From Inia geoffrensis (lineage: Eukaryota > Chordata > Mammalia > Artiodactyla > Iniidae), in contig CM070899.1 in NCBI GenBank assembly GCA_036417435.1, positions 70,066,501 through 70,130,500 on the forward strand: a stretch of DNA of 64,000 bases, read 5' to 3'. The notes beneath the pieces are model-generated. The model did not search any database, was not told where the DNA came from, and worked only from the letters and a program-made list of their open reading frames with translations. Of the stretch, positions 32,764 to 44,005 are shown piece by piece. A program made the translations under genes and the position numbers. Each line of letters begins with the position of its first letter. Position 1 is the first letter of the stretch.

Positions 32764-34169
32764 TTTACTTACTGTGTTTGGGGTCTCCTTTATGCAGGCT
32801 GCAGGTTCATAGTTCCTGTTGTTTTTGGTGTCTGCCCCTAGTGGGTATGGTTTGTTCAGTAGGTTGTGTAGGCTTCCTGGTGGAGGGGACTAGTGCATGT
32901 GTTCTGGTGGATGAGGCTGGATCTTGTCTTTCTGGTGGGCAGGACCACGTCTGGTGGTGTGTTTTGGGGTGTCTGTGACCTTATTATGATTTTAGGCAGC
33001 TTCTCTGCTAATGGGTGGGGTTGTGTTCCTGTCTAGCTAGTTGTTTGGTGTAGAGTGTCCAGCACTGTAGCTTGCTGGTCATTGAGTAGAGCTGGGTCTT
33101 AACATTGAGATGGAGATCTCTGGGAGAGCTTTCGCCCTTTGATATTTTGTGGAGCCAGGAGGTCTTGATGGACCAATGTTCTCAACTTGGCTCTCCCACC
33201 TCAGAGAGACAGGCCTGACACCTGGCTGGAGTACCAAGATCCTGTCAGCCACATGGCTCAGAAGTAATGGGAGAAAAAAAGAAAGAAAAAAGTAAAGAAA
33301 TATAAAGTTATTAAAATAAAAATTAAAAATATCAAAAAGTAATTTAAGAAAAAGGAAGAAAGAAGAGAGCAGCCAGGCCAAAAAACAAATCTGCCAATGA
33401 TAACAAGTGCTAAAAAAGTATACTAAAAAAACCAAAAAAAACAAAAAAAAAAACGGACAGACAGAACCCTAGGACAAATGGTAAAAGCAAAGCTATACAG
33501 ACAAAATCACACAAAGTCCATCGCCTCAATTTTGGGATGATTTGTTGTCTATTCAGGTATTCCAGGCATGCACGGTACATCAAGTTGATTGTGGAGATTT
33601 AATCCGCTGTTCCTGAGGCTGCTGGGAGAGATTTCCCTTTCTCTTCTTTGTTTGCACAGCTCCTGGGGTTCAGCTTTAGATTTGGCCCCGCCTCTGTGTG
33701 TAGGTTGCCTGAAGGAGTCTGTTCTTCAGCCAGAGAGGACGGGGTTAAAGTTGCAGCTGATTAGGGGGCTCTGGCTCACTCAGGCCGGGCGGAGGGCGGG
33801 GTATGGAATGTGGGGCGAGCCTGAGACGGCAGAGGCCGGCGTGACGTTGCAGCAGCCTAAGGTGCGCCGTGTGTTCTCCCGGGGAAGTTGTCCCTGGATC
33901 ACGGGGCCCTGGCAGTGGCGGGCTGCACAGGCTTCCGGGAGCGGAGGTGTGGAGAGTGACCTGTGCTTGCACACAGGCTTCGGCTACAGAAGCCGCCTTA
34001 GTGTTTCATGCCCATCTCTTTGTCCATGCTGATAGCCGCGGCTCGCAGCTGTCTCTGGAGCTTGTTTAGGCAGTGCTCTGAATCCCCTCTCCTCGCGCAC
34101 CCCGAAACAATCGTCTCTTGCCTCCTAGGCAGGTCCAGACTTTTTTCCAGACTCCCTCCTGGCTAGCTG
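32764..34169 (-). promoter_or_regulatory. L1 5' UTR (internal promoter region), truncated
   Basis: The region holds the L1 5'-UTR text, with an A-rich tract at 33266-33452 and CpG-rich sequence at 33640-34110 ('ggccgggcggagggcgggg', 'ctcccggggaagttgtccct'). It is the only clearly CpG-dense stretch in the window. L1 5' UTRs act as internal RNA polymerase II promoters, here directed leftward. The outermost 5' part, where transcription normally starts, is lost. Predicted ORFs across it are by-products of GC content. Confidence 0.75.
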
Positions 34170-34185
34170 TCCAACAGGTATTTTT

Positions 34186-34440
34186 GCCTGATTTCATTTT
34201 TTTTCAGCTTCAAGCTCCTTTCTCCAGACTAACCACCATCTCTCTGATTATTCAATCACATCATTTTCTTAGTCCCATTCTAGTCCTTATAACCATAGAA
34301 ACTGCATTTAAATGTTTTATTTGCTGGTTTATTTGTTGTCTATATTCATCACCAACATTTAAGCTCTTGTCCCTTGCTTATCATTGTATTCTCAGCATGT
34401 AGCAGTTTGTTTAACACAAATTAGGCACCCATTGAAGACT
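34186..34440 (+). repeat. L2 LINE, 3' block of the copy split by L1
   Basis: Continues the L2 from 28286: 'tgattattcaatcacatcat', 'ttgctggtttatttgttgtc', 'tcaccaacatttaagctctt', 'tcattgtattctcagcatgt' and the 3' end near 'aaattaggcacccattgaag'. The order and orientation match the 27670-28286 block. Confidence 0.78.
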
Positions 34441-35200
34441 TTTTTTTTAAATGAGTGGGTGTTTATCAAGCTCGGGAGAACCATGTGGAATAAAGCTTTG
34501 AACCTCTGTGGTCATTAACAAATAAATAAAAAGTTTTGGAACTATAGAAAATTGTGTAGAATAAGACTTAAAAGGGGCCTTGCCCAGATCTCTGAGAACC
34601 AGACAGATTTAAGGGGCAGGCAGAGGAAGAAAGCATAAAATATATGGAACTGGAGAGGCCACAGAGAGAACTTAGTAGCCAGGCCATACAGAAGACAAAA
34701 ATAAATAAAACCAAACAAAATAAGACAAACAAACAAAAAACAGTAAATGTGGTATCATGGCAGCCAAGAAGTATGACAAATGCTATCAGCTATGGCTGAA
34801 TTTCAGAATGAAGGAGTTGCCAGTGACCTTGCTAAGAATAGGTCACTGGAGCAGACAGATTGCAGGGGGCTGAAGAGTGAGGGAGAGACGAGGACCGAGG
34901 AGAGTAAAAGGATGCCTCTCTTTCAAAACATTCTATTGTGCACAGAAACACGATGGGTCAGCAATTAGAGAACTAGGATACAAGGAGAGAATTTTTATTT
35001 ATTTTGTTTTAAGATGGAAGAAACTTAGCAAGTTTAAATGCTGATTGGAGAGCATCATTGCTCCTACAGAAGCAGAAAGGGAAGGGAAGCAGAGCAGAGG
35101 TGGGATAATTAGCCGTAGATGGAAGGGTGAGAAGAGTGGAGGTTGGAAATGTAAAGAGTTAAAGGTGTGAAATAAAACATGAGTATAGATGCCTCTGGAC
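34441..35200 (-). repeat. L2-related sequence (weak)
   Basis: Text such as 'tttaagatggaagaaactta', 'aatgctgattggagagcatc' and 'gaagggtgagaagagtgga' parallels a recurrent L2 interior block read in reverse. The first part (34441-34780) has no clear match. Kept at low confidence. Confidence 0.4.
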
Positions 35201-35617
35201 CCTATGCTAAGAATTAGTATTAGTATGCAGGGAACACAAAAATGGGGTATAAAGAGGGAGGAGGAGAGGGAAGTACATCACAATAAACACACTGAAGTAT
35301 AATGGTGCGTGCTTGACACCAACAACATTATATTATAACAGAAATATCTACAATTAACCTGAGCTATTCATTTGGGAAATAAATATTTTGGTTTGACATT
35401 AACTCCTTTCTTTTTTAGTTGCCATTAATTTTTTTCCCCAGTTATTGGGTATTTACTGTGCATCTAGCTTAGATAGAACATTGTGGGACTGTTATATAAC
35501 TGTTTAAAAATTATGTTGTGTTTAAATATGCTTCAGAGTATTTTAGGTTAATACCATTATTACAAATGAGTCATATGAAATCATTTTAAAACCATGGGCA
35601 AATGTTTATTATAAAAA
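35201..35617. other. No gene or named repeat recognised
   Basis: AT-rich sequence just before a pair of SINEs. Nothing recognised. Confidence 0.5.
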
Positions 35618-35627
35618 TATAGAAAAG

Positions 35628-35840
35628 GTTTCCCTGGTGGCGCAGTGGTTGAGAGTCCGCCTGCCAATGCAGGGGACACGGGTTCGTGTCCCGGTCCAGG
35701 AAGATCCCACATGCCATGGAGCGGCTGGGCCCGTGAGCCATGGCCACTGAGCCTGCACATCCGGAGCCTGTGCACCGCAACAGGAGAGGCCACAACAGTG
35801 AGAGGCCCACGTACCGCAAAAAAAAAACAAAACAAAAAAA
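35628..35840 (+). mobile_element. CHR-type SINE, short form (first of a tandem pair)
   Basis: Begins 'gtttccctggtggcgcagtg'. A box TGGCGCAGTGG is at 35638-35648 and B box GGTTCGTGTCCC starts at 35681. The body contains 'gagcggctgggcccgtgagc' and 'aacaggagaggccacaacag', and the tail is A-rich with C interruptions (35818-35840). Same short subtype as the copies at 3777 and 6980. The left junction has TATAGAAAAG (35618-35627) and a similar TATAGAAG follows the tail, a likely imperfect target-site duplication. Confidence 0.95.
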
Positions 35841-35857
35841 CCCATATATCTATAGAA

Positions 35858-36186
35858 GGCTTCCTTGGTGGTGCAATGGTTGGGAATCCACCTGCCAATA
35901 CAGGGGACACGGGTTCAAGCCCTGGTCCGGGAAGATCCCACACGCTGCAGAGCAACTAAGCCCGTGTGCCACAACTGAGCCTGCGCTCTAGTGCCCACGA
36001 GCCACAACTACTGAGCCCATGTGCCACAACTACTGAAGCCCATGCACCTAGAGCCCATGCTGTGCAACAAGAGAAGCCACCGCAATGAGAAGCCCGCACA
36101 CTGCAACTAGAGAAAGCCCATGCGCAGCAACAAAGACCCAATGCAACCAAAAATAAATAAATAAAATTAATTAATTAATTAAAAAA
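35858..36186 (+). mobile_element. CHR-type SINE, long form (second of a tandem pair)
   Basis: Begins 'ggcttccttggtggtgcaat'. A box TGGTGCAATGG is at 35869-35879 and B box GGTTCAAGCCC at 35912-35922. It has repeated 'ccacaactactgagcc' units, 'caagagaagccaccgcaat' and 'gcagcaacaaagacccaatg', ending in an (AAAT)/(AATT) tail. This is the long subtype, more diverged than its neighbour. TATAGAAG precedes it (35851-35858) and TATAGAGAG follows the tail (36189-36197). Confidence 0.94.
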
Positions 36187-36197
36187 TGTATAGAGAG

Positions 36198-37044
36198 AAT
36201 TCCAGTACAAGTAGTGTAATTTTATTTTTTTTAATATATATTTCATATATAATATAAATAGTCTGTTGTGGCGGTGCTACTAATTTTCTACAAATTTTCA
36301 AGTGTTTTCTAAATTTCTACAAAAATTAATAGATCTGTAAAATAAGAAAAATATTAGCACATATTCATAATTATTGCATTAGGAAAGGCATCTTGAGGTA
36401 GACTCATGTGGGCCAAAGGGCATGCATTTGTTTGCTACACATTACCAAATTTCCTTACAGAAATATTGTACCAATTTCGTATAATGCTAGCAAAAACAAA
36501 CACTTATTATGAAGAAAGCACATGTGATTCTTAAAAAGAAAGATCTTCAGAGATCATAGCAGAAAAACAAAAACAAAAAAACAGGACAAAATCATTCAGT
36601 AAGAAAAGCCTCAGGATTTTCTTTTGACACTTCTTAGTGGCAGGAGTTGCACTTAAGTGAATCTCTAGCTAATAGGGAACAGAAGTTTGTATATGAGTAA
36701 ACCTTGCCCATTGGTGGGACAACCCCGAGGTTATGTTTAATATAGCCTTTCAGAGGATATCCAGCAGGATTGAGACCAGTGGTCATTCATTACTTTAAAA
36801 ACTCTTTACTGGCTTTTCTCCCTTCCCTGTCTTACCTTCCCATGACATTATCATACATCCCAGGTTTACCTCCAAAGTTATGACCTTGCACCTAAACCTG
36901 GGTCTGCTTTTGGGGAAACCCAGTATAAGACATATGGAGGAATCGCATTAGAAAATATAAGTTTTGCTTTTGTATTCTTTTTCTTTTCTGTTTCTAACCA
37001 TGGAAACAGATATTCTAAGATATATCTAAGAATAGCTCACATCT
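36198..37044. other. No gene; possibly a decayed dispersed repeat at 36,780-36,940
   Basis: Mostly unassigned AT-rich sequence. The part ending 'cctgggtctgcttttggggaaacccag' resembles the terminal text of a common old mammalian repeat whose name I cannot recall with confidence. Confidence 0.4.
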
Positions 37045-37140
37045 TAATTGAGCAACTACTGTATTCCTAACACTGTGCTAAACATATTGCATTGGATTAA
37101 CTTATTTAAATCTCACAGGAAATGCTAAATGTGGTACAGG
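37045..37140 (-). repeat. MIR SINE fragment
   Basis: 'aattgagcaactactgtatt', 'ctaacactgtgctaaacata' and 'aacttatttaaatctcacag' match the reverse of the MIR 3' end. Confidence 0.7.
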
Positions 37141-37154
37141 ATTTGTGAATAGAC

Positions 37155-37720
37155 AGATGTTTCATTTATTTATTCAACTAATAATGATTGCCTACTCTGT
37201 GAAAGGCACTCTGCTTGATGATGACAGTCTGTGCCATTATGGAGCTTATAGAATAGTGGGACAGACAGATACTCAAATAAACCAAAATTCAAATAGTTAT
37301 TTAATTGCAATAATGAAAAGTTCTAGAGGAAAAGGACAGAGTGCCATGAGGCAGAAGTTTAAGCGGGGATTTAATGTCATCTTGTGGAGGTCATTGCCTG
37401 ACAGTGACATTTAATCTGAGATGAAAATGATGGATGAGAATTTATCAGTTGAAACTAGATGGAAACACATTCTAAGTCAAGACAATAACATGTGCAAATA
37501 TCTGAGGGGGAGGAGCTTAGCACTTCTGAGGAACTAGAAGACTGTTGAGGGTAGACTGCGCAAGCAGAAAGGAAGGTGGCAGGACAGGGAGCCTGAGATT
37601 TGGGAAGTTGACAGATCACGTGTGGCCTTGCAGGCTATGAAAAACACTGGATTTCATGCCAATCAGAATTCAGAACCATTGAAGGATTTTAAACAGCATT
37701 AAGGTTTTTTTTTTTTCCTG
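37155..37720 (-). repeat. L2 LINE 3' region
   Basis: Minus-strand L2 in order: 'tttatttattcaactaataatgattgcctactctgtgaaaggcac', 'attatggagcttatagaata', 'gggacagacagatactcaaa', 'caatgtgcaaatatctgag'-like text, 'ggccttgcaggctatgaaaa' and 'accattgaaggattttaaac'. An 89-codon frame across it (37145-37414) is incidental. Confidence 0.83.
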
Positions 37721-38007
37721 CTGTTGTTAATACATTTCAGTTATAGGCTAAGTTCTTTGGCTAGCCTCAGAGAAAAAGCTCTCCTGGTCTTCTAAGAAAG
37801 GCTGTTCACCTGACTGCTGGAGAGCCAAATAGCGACCACAGACCTGTTTGGTTCCCAATGGATTGGCCCACTTTTAAAAGTTTAAATTAGTTGTTAGCTA
37901 ACATCTGGATTTCCAGGATTTCTGGGAAAGGAGAATATCAGACAGTGTTAGGTTGGCATTTCTCATGACATCAATCTGTAGTAGACCTGAGAAGAGGCAG
38001 TCATATT

Positions 38008-38597
38008 TAAATCATGCACCCCAATGCTCATTGCAGCACTATTTACAATAGCCAGGACATGGAAGCAACCTAAATGTCCATCAACAGAGGATAAAGAAGA
38101 TGTGGTACATATATACAATGGACTATTACTCAGCCATAAGAAGGAACGAAATTGTGTCATTTGTAGAGACGTGGATGGATCTAGAGATCACTTCATACAG
38201 AGTGAAGTAAGTCAGAAAGAGAAAAACAAATATCGTTTATTAACGTGTATATGTGGAATCTAGAAAAATGGTACAGATGAACCTATTTGCAAAGCAGAAA
38301 TAAAGATACAGATGTAGAGAACAAATGTATGGACACCAAGGAGGGAAGGGAGCTGGTGGGATGAACTTGGAGATTGGGAATGACATATATACACTACTAT
38401 GTATAAAATAGATAACTGAGAACCTACTGTATAGCACAGAGAACTCTACTCAGTGCTCTGTGGTAACCTAAATGGGAAGGAGATCCAAAAAGGAGGGGAT
38501 ATATGTATACGTATAGCTGATTCACTTTGCTGTACAGCAGAAAATAACACAACATTTTAAAGCAACTGTACTCTGATAAAAAAAAATTTTTTTTAGG
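38008..38597 (+). mobile_element. L1 3' fragment, 5'-truncated
   Basis: Plus-strand L1 beginning in the last ORF2 codons ('cattgcagcactatttacaatagccaggac', 'gcaacctaaatgtccatcaa', 'tatacaatggactattactc') and running through the 3' UTR ('gagtgaagtaagtcagaaag', 'ctactgtatagcacagagaa', 'agctgattcactttgctgta') to an A/T-rich tail at 38577-38597. I could not establish a target-site duplication. A 79-codon frame here (38024-38263) is the L1 remnant. Confidence 0.92.
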
Positions 38598-38837
38598 TGG
38601 TACATTGTGCTCTGGATTTCATAAGCTCCATATGCATCATAAAGCTACTGTATCAGAGTATCATTGAGCTACTGATTTATGTTGCTGTCTGATCTTTGTA
38701 CATAGCTGAGTTTGCAAAGCCTGCATTACAACATCTGGTAGTGCACACTCCTGAGTCTTTGAGTAAACTAGCTTCTGAACTAGATTATGGGTTTATTATA
38801 GATGATGTTTAACAGGCTATCCTGGAAGAATAATGTA

Positions 38838-38890
38838 GAACAGTTAAGAGCACAGGTTTTAGATTCAGATGCACTTGAATTCTGCAAGAG
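38838..38890 (+). repeat. MIR SINE 5' fragment
   Basis: 'gaacagttaagagcacaggt', 'tttagattcagatgcacttg' and 'aattctgc' match the tRNA-like head of MIR; the rest is missing. Confidence 0.65.
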
Positions 38891-39295
38891 GCCCCAACCT
38901 ACATGACCAGTGCCATTTCTAACCATTTGTCTTCCAAGCCTACACTCTGGTTACATCTAGGTATTTGACACCCTTCTCTATGTCAAGTTTTTCATGCCTT
39001 CCAAGCTTGTATACTTGCTGTTCCCTCTCCTCTAAAGCCCTTTGCCACATTTCCCTGTTTATCCCTCCATATCTAGTTGAAATGTCACGTGTTCCTGGCA
39101 AAGTTACTATTCTCCCCCTGCCACCCTCCAAATTCCTCTGGGCTCCTGTAGGCTTTGAAACATTCTGCCATCACAAAGCTTACTACATCATAACTATTTA
39201 TTTATCACCCTGCTGGATTGTGAACTCCACAAGGTAGTATCTGTGTTTACAAAGCAAAGAAAATAAGTGGATTAATGAATAAAGTGCTTGTTTTT
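38891..39295 (+). repeat. L2 LINE 3' fragment
   Basis: Plus-strand L2 3' end: 'acttgctgttccctctcctc', 'tagttgaaatgtcacgtgtt', 'catcataactatttatttat', 'ctggattgtgaactccacaa' and the terminal 'attaatgaataaag'. The landmarks follow the L2 consensus order well. Confidence 0.83.
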
Positions 39296-42200
39296 GAAGA
39301 TGCTTTTACTTACTCTCGTAATTTGAAAGTTGCTCTTGCAGAACTACGATAGGAGAAGAAGGAAGAGGAATTGGAATAAAATATCCTAACTAGAAGGTGA
39401 TGACAGGGAGATGAGAGGGAATATGTATTAAAATCCTGAAAGGGCCTTGAGGGATGAGGGCAAAAGTGAGGGAGAAATTAGAGCAGCTCAGCCAGGTGGG
39501 GCAACAGAGAGTGACAAAATACCAGGAAGCTTGCTGGTGGTGTGTTCATACAATTGACCCAAAGTATAATTCAGCAGGAACTTAGAAGCTGCAGCAAGTG
39601 AGAGCTGGGAGCATTGATGTGTAAATGATGTACAGGGTGAGAGAGAAGAGAAGATGAGCAAGACAAGAAGCTAGGACCACAGACCTTACCAGCAATATCC
39701 TGAGATCTGGAAGCAAAAGCAGGAAAAGCAAACTGTGTGAGGGATCCAGGAATGCAGACCCATGAAGTTTATACACCTGAGAGCTGATAAGGAGCAGGGA
39801 TTAGGAGATATTGTTCAGATGGTAATTTAAGACTTTGAGGTAGATTCTAGGTTCTTAGATTGGGGGTGCAATCACTGAGAAGTGTCTTTAATTCTATGAA
39901 ATTATAGTATAGTAAGAAAGCCGCATCAACAACTGGGAGTTGGGGAAGAGGAAAATAACGTTTAAAGTTCTGTTTTTTAAAAAAATGTTAACAGGTTTTT
40001 CTGATTTTAAAACCACTGAAAACAAATAGTAGAGTCAAATATGTTTTTCCTTCTTTTGGGTGTTTTTAGGCTCAAATGAGATGATTATAATAATATCTCA
40101 CATGCGTATTATTCTATAGTATTTACAAAATATGTTGGCATATATTATTATCATTATCACTGCCTTATATAACTTGAACATTTAATGGTACTGCTTGGGT
40201 TGTTTTGTATCCTGTTAACAATAAAAAAAACCCACAGTGCACACTCACCCACACCCACACACATATTTTTCTCATCCCACTCACTTAATTTTTGTCATGC
40301 TGTTTTTTAGCTTGTGCTACTTTATTCCATTTTATATACCTTTACAACTCCCTGGAAATCCTTTCTGGAACAAAACAGTGGTACAAATATACAAGTGCCA
40401 TTTGACATTATGAGGTCTATCTTCTGGAAGATTTTGATTATTTTAGCTATCATCCATAGATTTACAAAGAAAATGATGGCAACCTTGAAAAGGTTTATGA
40501 AAGATCTTCTTTCCAGTTAAACTTCATTGTTTATCTGAGGATACCAATTGTAATAATAATCACCACAGAGATTTAAAATATTAGGAAATGTTAACAGGCC
40601 TCAAATGTGTAAATATACATGAGCACATGAGCTTTTGAACATGTTCAAAAATATGCTTACAGATTTTGTCCTTGCAAATGATTTCACCATATAATTTTTG
40701 GTCTTGTTACTCTATATCACTACACTAAATGAAGATGATCCTTGTTCTTTATCACGGTTATAGGGCACAAGAAGAGAAAGCAGGAAACATCCCTTGAGCC
40801 CTTTACCTCCAGTAAAGTCCCAGTATATCTCCTTCAAGGGTGTGACTGACTTAGTTGGTATTCTAAGCAAGAGCTATAAATAATTTTTAAATACCTTTAC
40901 TCCATTGAGTTAGTAGCATTTGATGAGTCATGCAACACAAATCAACAGGGTATATACCTCAATGAACCAAAATACTGGAGCATGCCACCCATCTCATCAG
41001 GCTTGGAATCTAGACCAAACTGTCAAATCGAGAATTTAAAAAAAAGGGAAGGTGGCTAGCAAAGTTGCAGAGATATTTAGGATACATAGACTAGATTAAG
41101 AAATCAAACAGTTTATGACCCTTACTAAACCTGCAAATTGAAATCATTAACATCTTCTTTGTCACAACATCGTTTTCAAATGTATATGACATTGCTTGGC
41201 TCCATTTTTAGTCAGCATAATTTTGGCTTCTATTCTTACATGGCTAACAGCCAAATTCATCTGTCTTCTGTGTCCAATCCCAGCATCTTTGTTTAGTTCC
41301 TCGACTGAGAGTCTGTTTTAAATAGCCCGAAATGTTACTGTAAAGGAAGAGATTTTCCTGAGCAATTTGAAATGTCTTTGTCAAACCATATAGTTATCAT
41401 CTGAAGCTTTGTTTTCAATTCAGTGGTTTGAAGAGTGTAGCTGTCTTCCTGTAACTTGCTTAGAGATTTCCATGCCTCCTTTCACCAGAAATTGCTTTGA
41501 TTAATATAATTCTCTTTCTGCTATGATTTCTTTTGCTATTCTCTGCCCTCTTTGAGGAGTGACAAATGCAGGTGCTAGAATTCTCAGGAGGGCTAAGCTG
41601 GAGGGCGAGGTGTGCATCCCTCTCTCTACTGTCACAAATTGCTTTTAAAACTTTAGTTTTTACATTTGTTTATAAAAACCTGGAAGATTATTTTGAAGGT
41701 CCTAGGACTGTTTGCCAGCAGGTCGATTCCTCCCCTTCTGACCCCTGAAGGCTGATTTTCTTGGCTCCCATGCTAGCTGACTTCACTAATGGGTAGTAAA
41801 GGTGAGGGATGGAGAGCAGGATGAGGGAGGCAGCTAGAACAGCCCTGTCTTAAGCAGTTTCACTGGGAGCAGCTTGTCTATTCTGTGACTCCAGCTGCCA
41901 CCATCCAGGCCCACCATGGTCTATCATCCAGCCCAAGAGGCACACAGGTGTTAATCTATAAGTTACTCTAACCCTACTGTTACCAGTTATTGTTCTCAGC
42001 TAGTCCATCACTTGTGCAATTAATTCCCTGCATTAAATTCCCCTTCTTATAAACTGTTGAAGTGGATTATGTTTTGCTGGATAGGCCCCAGTTGAACAAG
42101 AATCAGTTCTCAGCTAAATATAAATAGGAAGCTTTTAAGTACAGCAAATTTATCACTGGCAGTTGCAGAAGAGGATTTATGAAGGCTATGGTATAATGGG

Positions 42201-43713
42201 GATAAATCTATTCACATTTATAATGCAAGTTACTGTTTGGAATAATCCTACAAAAAAGTTCCTAATAATGAGATTGCAGTTCAGAAGGGGATTAATTTAG
42301 AAATACTTGAGACATGTAAAGCTTATTAAGAAAAACAACTGAGTCCCTTGTAAGATATTCTTATATGACATATACAATCTTATTTACGTTTTCTAATTTC
42401 TAAAGTCAGATTTTGTGTCCAAGCATTTCCCCCTGAATTTTTTCATCCTAGGAAGAAAACCTCAATTGAACTGATATAAAACATAAGCAATGACAATGAA
42501 CTCTTATATAACTATAACTAGATTTGAAAACTGATATATAAAGAATAAAAAAGACATGCAAAAACTAAAAAGTCTATGCCTAATTAAATCAAATAATTAC
42601 TAATAAAATAACTGGATCAATTTCCAGAAATAGAGCTTTTTCCTTTGTAACTATTTGTTATTTTCCTAATTTGGCTCCAGATAATAACTGTTATATCACA
42701 AAGATCTTTGCCTTTTGAGGTATGTCACAAATTTAATGTCACAAATGTAAATATGGTAAGTGTTAGGAAGAATTATTCTTAAATAATTTAATGCCTCCAC
42801 GTGCCCTGAAAAGTACTGGCTCTGCTTTTATGTTTGTATCCGTGTCTTACCTATGGAATCATGAATTAATATGCCATACACTTTGTCAGCCTTTATATGT
42901 GATTCTTACATGTCATTTATATGTATATACAGACATAATCAGAAAAAGTATTTCGTAAGGTATCCCTTATTTGGTCTTTCATGTGGAAGAGAGAACATTC
43001 AAACATACCAGTATAACACGTAAAGGCAAAGTGGAGAATATGCTTATTCCCTGACTCTCTCCCAGCCACAATCAACATGTTCACAGTATCCTGAATGGAG
43101 AAGACAATGGGAAGAGGCAGAGGGAGTGTGGCCAAGCAAGGTATTGATACGGACAAGTACTGCTGTGACCTTCTTAGTTCCTGTAACTATTTGAAGCTTT
43201 GCAAACAACATGAAAATGATTTTAAATGCCTCAGTTTCAGAATGATCATCTTTATATGAACTGGTTCCACTGGTGTGGTCTGGGTTGAGATCTTGAGGTA
43301 GAAAACTTTCCTGTACTCATAACTGAATAACTGCAGTAACTGACAAAACTATTCTTACAAGCTACCATGATCACTCACTTCACTGTAAACCATAGGATAG
43401 ATAAAAGTAAAACTTCCCTTTGATGTGGGTTTATATGATTATATTTCTGTTAGACTGACATTGTCAACAGTGATGTGACTGTTTTTCTAAATGATATGTA
43501 AATCAGAAACATTCAAAAACAAATATTCCTTTAAAAACATTTATTTTAATGCCAGTAAAAGGTGCCAGACTGGTGGTCTCTCCTCTGTTTGAAGAGCAAA
43601 GTGCAGGCACTAAGATCTTTCCATCCCATCTCGCTACCTTCTTATCTTCAAACTTCTCCATCTCTTTGTTTCTTCTAGGTTTTATGACAGTAACCCTGCT
43701 CATGTTTGAATTA
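39296..43713. other. Repeat-poor stretch without recognised genes
   Basis: About 4.4 kb in which I recognise no SINE, L1 or DNA-transposon end. Part of 39,390-39,900 is purine-rich and could be decayed L2 (minus), but no landmark is strong. A short CCACACA-rich patch lies at 40240-40263. No long ORF or splice arrangement suggests an exon. Confidence 0.5.
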
Positions 43714-43875
43714 GAATGGTGTTTCTGGAATTCTAATGTGCATACAAATCACCTGGGGATTCTGTGAAATGCACATTCCACTTCAATAGGTCTGGCCTGA
43801 GATTGTACAGTTTTAACGAGCTGCCAGATGATGCCCATGTGCTGGTCTTAAGATCACATTTTGAATAGTAAGTAA
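43714..43875 (+). mobile_element. MER5A/B hAT-Charlie element
   Basis: A diverged short hAT element: 'tctaatgtgcatacaaatca', 'cctggggattctgtgaaatg', 'aataggtctggcctgagatt', 'gatgatgcccatgtgctggt' and 'aagatcacattttgaatag' follow MER5 in order. The terminal repeats are eroded and no 8-bp duplication was confirmed. Confidence 0.8.
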
Positions 43876-43879
43876 TTAA

Positions 43880-44005
43880 ATTTTTGTCTCTCTTCCCTAA
43901 AAACTGTATGTTCCTTGAAGACAAGAACTGTGTCTTGCTTATCTCTGCTACACAGTAAAACATAGTGAATGTATTTCAGTGATGCATTTATTACATGAAT
44001 GTTTT
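43880..44005 (+). repeat. L2 LINE 3' end
   Basis: 'ctgtatgttccttgaagaca', 'agaactgtgtcttgcttatc' and 'tctctgctacacagtaaaac', then an eroded 'gaatgtatt...catgaatg' end, matches the last ~120 bp of L2. Confidence 0.65.

Larger units (their letters stand above)
28303..34169 (-). mobile_element. 5.9-kb L1 retrotransposon with 16-bp duplication, ORF1 deleted
   Basis: A nearly complete minus-strand L1 of the cetartiodactyl type. From 3' to 5': 3' UTR (28303-28784), broken ORF2 (28785-32472), a short inter-ORF region, an ORF1 reduced to 53 codons (32602-32763), then a 1.4-kb 5' UTR with an A-rich section (33266-33452) and a CpG-rich section (33640-34110). The 5' end is truncated inside the UTR. TCCAACAGG(G/T)ATTTTT flanks the element at 28287-28302 and 34170-34185, and the flanks rejoin as one L2. 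ORF2 carries several frameshifts and the ORF1 core is missing, so the copy cannot move by itself. Its long surviving ORF2 frames show moderate age. Confidence 0.95.

Noticed and set aside
32568..34032. Plus-strand ORFs of 136-147 codons, Cys- and Trp-rich
   Set aside because: Antisense to the L1 5' UTR and ORF1 region; coding appearance comes from GC content.
33589..34110. CpG-rich stretch as a gene-promoter CpG island
   Set aside because: Matches the L1 5' UTR and ends at the L1 target-site duplication, so it arrived with the element.
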